Positions 61,101 to 64,000 of a DNA stretch of 64,000 nucleotides are shown here, one piece after another (positions within the stretch are counted from its first letter, which is position 1; every line of letters starts with the position of its first letter). The notes under the pieces were generated by a model that was not told where the DNA came from, did no database searches, and saw only the letters and a list, made by a program, of their open reading frames with translations. The translations under genes were made by a program, and so were the position numbers. Location: the NCBI RefSeq assembly GCF_003073045.1, contig NC_037599.1:23812555-23876554 (forward strand), given 5' to 3'. This DNA comes from Pomacea canaliculata. Its lineage: Eukaryota > Mollusca > Gastropoda > Architaenioglossa > Ampullariidae.

Positions 61101-63773
61101 AAAAATGTCAAAGTTAAAATGATAAACAATACTGAATGCAAGATCACAAAATCCAAAACATATTCTACTGCTCTAATACAGGTGGAATGTTATATCTCAA
61201 TGAAAGTGACCAGGTTGTTTAAAATTAAATAAACATTTAGGAAGTACTGTTTAGTAGCCTGCAGTTTGATGTCACCGGTCCTCGGTACCTCTCCATCTGA
61301 CACCAAGCTTCTGCAAGTTCTAAGACAAAGACCTATGGACAGAGGTCTTTCTCCTACCAAGCCTCATCAACTTGTAATGGATTACCCATCAGCCTTCGTC
61401 ACTCTGATTCTCTTACCACCATAAAGTTCAAGACATCTTTTCAGAACTTCACAATGACCCTGTCCTAACCCTGAGTGTGCATGATGTCTGTTTGTATTTG
61501 AGTATGAATAGCGTCTGTAGTAGGAGTGAGCATGTCTGTTTTATGTGAATATGGGTGCATGGTTGTTTATGATCTTATGATCTATATATCATTTATGTAA
61601 AGCGCTCTGAGCAAACATTTTTTTGAAAGGTGCTATAAAAATCCTCCTCATTATTATTATTTTAAAAAATATCCTACAGGAAGCTAACCCGAATTTCTTC
61701 ATTTCGTTCCTTCTTAGCATATCCCGTAACTTCTTGTTTTCAGCCTCCATCAAACGCCGACAGCGTCGGTCAGGTGCTTCTCGGGTGTCATATTTCTCCA
61801 CCCAAACATATGACTTGGTTGTGCAGAATGCATGCCAGAAATCGTAAAAAGGCCTTACCACCTGGAAAAAAAAGAATGCCATTTACTCTTAGTTTTTTTT
61901 TCTCTGCACCAAAAGAATATGTAATGACTCATATGATCTGTTTGTATCTAGGCTCCTCAGTCTCTTAATGTTTACAATCTTGTCTCTGTTCTACCAGTGT
62001 TTAGTTACAGGATGGTGGTCATATGTGAACAACCATGTGAACAATTAAGAGACCAAGATTCTGCAGAATGTACTCACCTCCTCATAATCACTTTGAGAAT
62101 CACCAAATGTAGGAAATTCATTGTCACTGTCCTTATCATCCATGAAGACATAATCCTCTTCTGCTAGTGTTTTAAACACATCCCTATACACTGCATAAAA
62201 TCCCTGACAAAAAAATAAAATATAATTTACAAAAACATCAACTGGTTGAGTAAGGATGGTCCTAATGGCAAAAATCAGCTCAAAGTCAACAGCATCTTAA
62301 GAAAAACAAAATTTGGAAGTCTCAAACATTAAGGATCCTAATTACAACTATTACCACAATCAACAGCGATCCCTGGTCTGTTGCATGAATTTGTTTTCAG
62401 GAAATTGTTACATTTGTGTTCAAAGTATAATTTCTACAATAAAAGAAGAAAATAAAAAACATCTTAATATAGTGGCTTCTGGATAAAGCACAAATAAAAC
62501 TGACTTTGTCATCATCACCATATCCAGAATAACAGGATGAGGTGAAATACTGGAACAAGTTCAGGCTGTTGTCTTCATATTTGTCTCCCTGGCCTTGACC
62601 TGTGTTGTAAAAAATAATCATGAATGTGAACTCTTGAACAGTGAATTTAGAGTTTGGGATAGCTATACATTACACCTTTATCATAGTATAATGAGATAAT
62701 GCATAATTATTATGCCTTTTGTTTAAGAGTGGGTTAGTATGAATCAAAATATTTATAAACTAGTAGTTCAATGTCTGCTTTATGCCTCATTTTTCATGTT
62801 AACTTATGTAGTCAGCCAAACCACATGTACAATCAATCCTTTAGCCCTAAATACCCTAGGAGACTTTATAAACATCTAAATCAGCAGCTGAAGATAACTA
62901 GTATTGCTAACAACGTACATACCTCCTCGCAAGATAGCCTCCCTATGCTTATCATACCAAGCACGTTCCTGGGGGTCAGTAAGAATTTCATAAGCTTGCT
63001 GGACTAATCGAAACTGAGCTGTAGCCTCTTCCACATTTTCTAGATTTTTATCTGAAGCATAAAGCATATTTCATTATATAAGGTAATTTTGATTGTTAAG
63101 AAGTTCAAAAGCAATATGAATAACTTTCAGCATTTTCAGAAACAAGTAGTCTTCCTACAGACATGTAATTATGGATGAAATAATAATACTACATAGAAAT
63201 GCCTGATAATAAATAAACATATTATAAAGCTATAGCAGTTATAAGCTATATTCTATTAGTCTACTTATAGTAAATCTACAATAAACAATTAAACATTAGC
63301 TCCTTATTCTTTTCATCATAATAATGTCAGAAACTCTTTCTATTTAAATGGTATATAATTTGTGGTCATTCTCTAATATACAATCAGAAAAAAATGAATG
63401 CACTTAACAAATCTGCTTCTTACAAAGATACATGCTGTGTGAGAGTTGCAATTCGCTCGTCTCACTTAGCCACTTAGCTACAGCTAGAGAATTTAGAATC
63501 ACTGATTTACCTGATCAAGACCAATTCGGTAATTGATGTTATTTCTATTATTTCCATGTATCAAAAAAAATCTCAGCATATAGCCTAGTTTAATTCACGA
63601 TGATACACATCTGATTTTTAATTAGATTCATTTTCTGTTGAAACATCAGTCTGGTTTACCAACCTGGGATGAAACTTCAATGCGAGCTTGCGGTACGCTT
63701 TCTTTAAATCGTCATTTGAAGCTGTCCTCTCTACTCCTAGTACTTCATAATGGCATCTCATTTTTGACGCCAT
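46168..63773 (-). CDS. DNAJC21: DnaJ homolog subfamily C member 21, 15 exons
   Basis: J-protein (yeast Jjj1) that stimulates Hsp70 to release shuttling factors from pre-60S ribosomes in the cytoplasm. Exons in transcription order: 63773-63664, 63051-62923, 62599-62505, 62203-62078, 61861-61689, 60976-60926, 60566-60487, 59696-59542, 59334-59256, 58890-58663, 48621-48579, 48419-48338, 47647-47584, 47173-46955, 46341-46168. Landmarks: J domain ([24 protein letters not shown]), [21 protein letters not shown], charged helix [14 protein letters not shown], first U1-type zinc finger (C321, C324, H337, H343), lysine-rich linker, second zinc finger (C552, C555, H568, H574). Three single-base frame discrepancies occur (exon 1 end, exon 5, exon 12); allowing for them the protein is about 602 aa (human 531-576). 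Residue numbers assume that. Intron 10 is 10 kb and hosts another gene. Confidence 0.93.
48622..51022. other. DNAJC21 intron 10, part upstream of nested gene
   Basis: Intron sequence between DNAJC21 exon 11 and the TATA-like box of the nested gene. It has a (CA)n run at 48756-48770 and otherwise mixed, unremarkable sequence. Short antisense frames here match no known exon. Confidence 0.4.
51023..51028 (+). promoter_or_regulatory. TATA-like box of the nested gene
   Basis: TTTATAAAGGC context 392 bp upstream of the preferred start codon at 51415, on the correct strand and in mixed-composition sequence. A TATA box would suit a tissue-specific secreted-protein gene, but the initiation site is unknown. 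Confidence 0.3.
51415..56126 (+). CDS. Large acidic secreted protein, unknown family, nested gene
   Basis: No homologue is recognised. Exon 1 is 51415-52283 and exon 2 is 53639-56126, joined by AAG|GTAGGA and TTCTTAG in phase 0. An upstream in-frame ATG exists at 51352, but 51415 starts a clean signal peptide ([17 protein letters not shown]). Next come an amphipathic, coiled-coil-like segment with [20 protein letters not shown], then a very long Asp/Glu/Ser/Asn/Gln-rich low-complexity region. A dibasic RKKR site (54709-54720) is followed by a helical [16 protein letters not shown] and a cluster of N-glycosylation sites (NGT, NHS, NIT, NAS, NAT, NVS). The C terminus has a hydrophobic FLLALFG and a Ser/Thr/Ala/Pro-rich tail. 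Three single-base gaps break the frame near 52055, 53745 and 55410. Allowing for them, the phases close exactly on about 1,119 codons. It lies antisense in DNAJC21 intron 10. An extracellular-matrix or proprotein role is inference only. Confidence 0.75.
52690..53515 (+). mobile_element. LINE reverse-transcriptase remnant
   Basis: In changing plus-strand frames: [10 protein letters not shown] (about 52795-52825), FNWSWSYLT-like sequence, a degraded Y-A-D-D-T-Q region (reads SHVDANDTQ near 53050), [16 protein letters not shown] (about 53150) and the 3' thumb block [25 protein letters not shown] (53388-53465, read in parts). Many stops and shifts show an old inactive copy. It fills most of the intron of the nested gene in sense orientation. 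Confidence 0.8.
53890..53943 (+). repeat. Coding tandem repeat in the nested gene
   Basis: GAAGATGAGGTGAAGGTTGT is repeated at once with one or two changes, encoding two EDE(V/A)KVV units, with a third partial VVEVN. It shows recent local duplication in the acidic region. Confidence 0.6.
56377..56382 (+). terminator. Polyadenylation signal for the nested gene
   Basis: AATAAA 251 nt after the stop codon at 56124-56126, on the coding strand. It is the first canonical signal downstream. Confidence 0.5.
56383..58662. other. DNAJC21 intron 10, part downstream of nested gene
   Basis: AT-rich intron sequence between the nested gene and DNAJC21 exon 10. No exon, hairpin or element was recognised. 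Confidence 0.4.
61255..61665 (+). mobile_element. LINE 3' end (family B)
   Basis: A degraded LINE ORF2 C terminus (TKTYG-RSFSYQA, then [15 protein letters not shown] and a FKTSF-like block, in shifted frames) is followed by a 3' UTR and the terminal motif TGTAAAGCGCTCTGAGC, GGTGCTATAAAAATCC and ATTATTATTATT. The tail resembles the antisense fragment at 5585-5690. It lies in DNAJC21 intron 5, ending about 20 bp before the exon 5 donor. Confidence 0.75.
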
Positions 63774-63957
63774 TTGTCTCTAATAAATTATTTACTACCT
63801 AGTATAAAACTGCTTTCTTGAGTAAAAATGTTGCGACAATGTTTTGAAATCGTGCAATACTCGTGTTAGCTCTTTAGCTTTAAAGGTGCAATTGCTGCAA
63901 CGAAGGGACACTACTCTCGTTGCCATCGGAAAGCAGACGACATTTTTTTCTCTTTCA
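63774..63957. promoter_or_regulatory. DNAJC21 promoter region, possibly bidirectional
   Basis: The 184 bp upstream of the DNAJC21 start codon lie between it and a plus-strand ATG at 63958. There is no TATA box. The sequence becomes richer in CG from about 63890, as in a housekeeping promoter. Confidence 0.4.
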
Positions 63958-64000
63958 ATGATGGCGACCTGCGCATACAAGTTCATGCTTTCATACGTTT
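63958..64000 (+). CDS. Possible first exon of a divergent gene, cut by window end
   Basis: Two consecutive ATGs (63958, 63961) open a frame MMATCAYKFMLSYV that runs to the window edge without a stop. Its position, head-to-head with DNAJC21, makes a gene start plausible. Too short to identify. Confidence 0.3.
   Translation, partial: MMATCAYKFMLSYV

Noticed and set aside
63490..63540. A mini-exon between DNAJC21 exons 1 and 2
   Set aside because: A 34-nt piece with AG and GT borders exists, but it would interrupt the HPD loop of the J domain and still leaves exon 2 out of frame.

Overview
This is an AT-rich animal nuclear window with many small exons, GT-AG introns of 0.1-10 kb, and decayed transposons in introns and between genes. 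The proteins are clearly metazoan. The long gene structures and the mix of LINE tails, MITEs, mariner and solo LTRs fit a protostome, perhaps a mollusc, but that placement is an inference and no species is claimed. I found no rRNA or tRNA gene, CRISPR array or prokaryotic feature.

Layout, left to right. (1) 74-14849 (+): a complete DNA ligase IV gene (LIG4), 19 coding exons, 927 codons, with a LINE fragment, two probable solo LTRs and a MITE in its introns. (2) 17888-18543: a 656-bp GC-rich-ended terminal-inverted-repeat element just upstream of the next gene. (3) 18783-30872 (+): a Nudix diphosphoinositol-polyphosphate phosphohydrolase (NUDT3/NUDT4 type), 4 exons, with a GC-rich island in intron 2. 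(4) 35268-38251 (-): mitochondrial ribosomal protein L55 (MRPL55), 3 exons, with a dead mariner in its second intron. (5) 38497-43941 (+): cystinosin (CTNS), 9 exons, head-to-head with MRPL55 across 245 bp. (6) 46168-63773 (-): DNAJC21, 15 exons. (7) 51415-56126 (+): a two-exon gene nested antisense inside the 10-kb intron 10 of DNAJC21. It encodes a large acidic secreted protein of unknown family. (8) The last 43 bases may begin a further gene on the + strand.

The genes do not form a pathway. LIG4 acts in non-homologous end joining, the Nudix enzyme in inositol pyrophosphate turnover, MRPL55 in the mitochondrial large ribosomal subunit, cystinosin in lysosomal cystine export, and DNAJC21 in 60S ribosomal subunit maturation.

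The main points for follow-up are the nested secreted-protein gene and a cluster of six apparent single-base frame breaks, mostly in short homopolymers. All lie in DNAJC21 and the nested gene between 48.4 and 63.7 kb, while about 4.8 kb of coding sequence to the left has none. This looks more like local consensus error than gene death, but the sequence alone cannot settle it.
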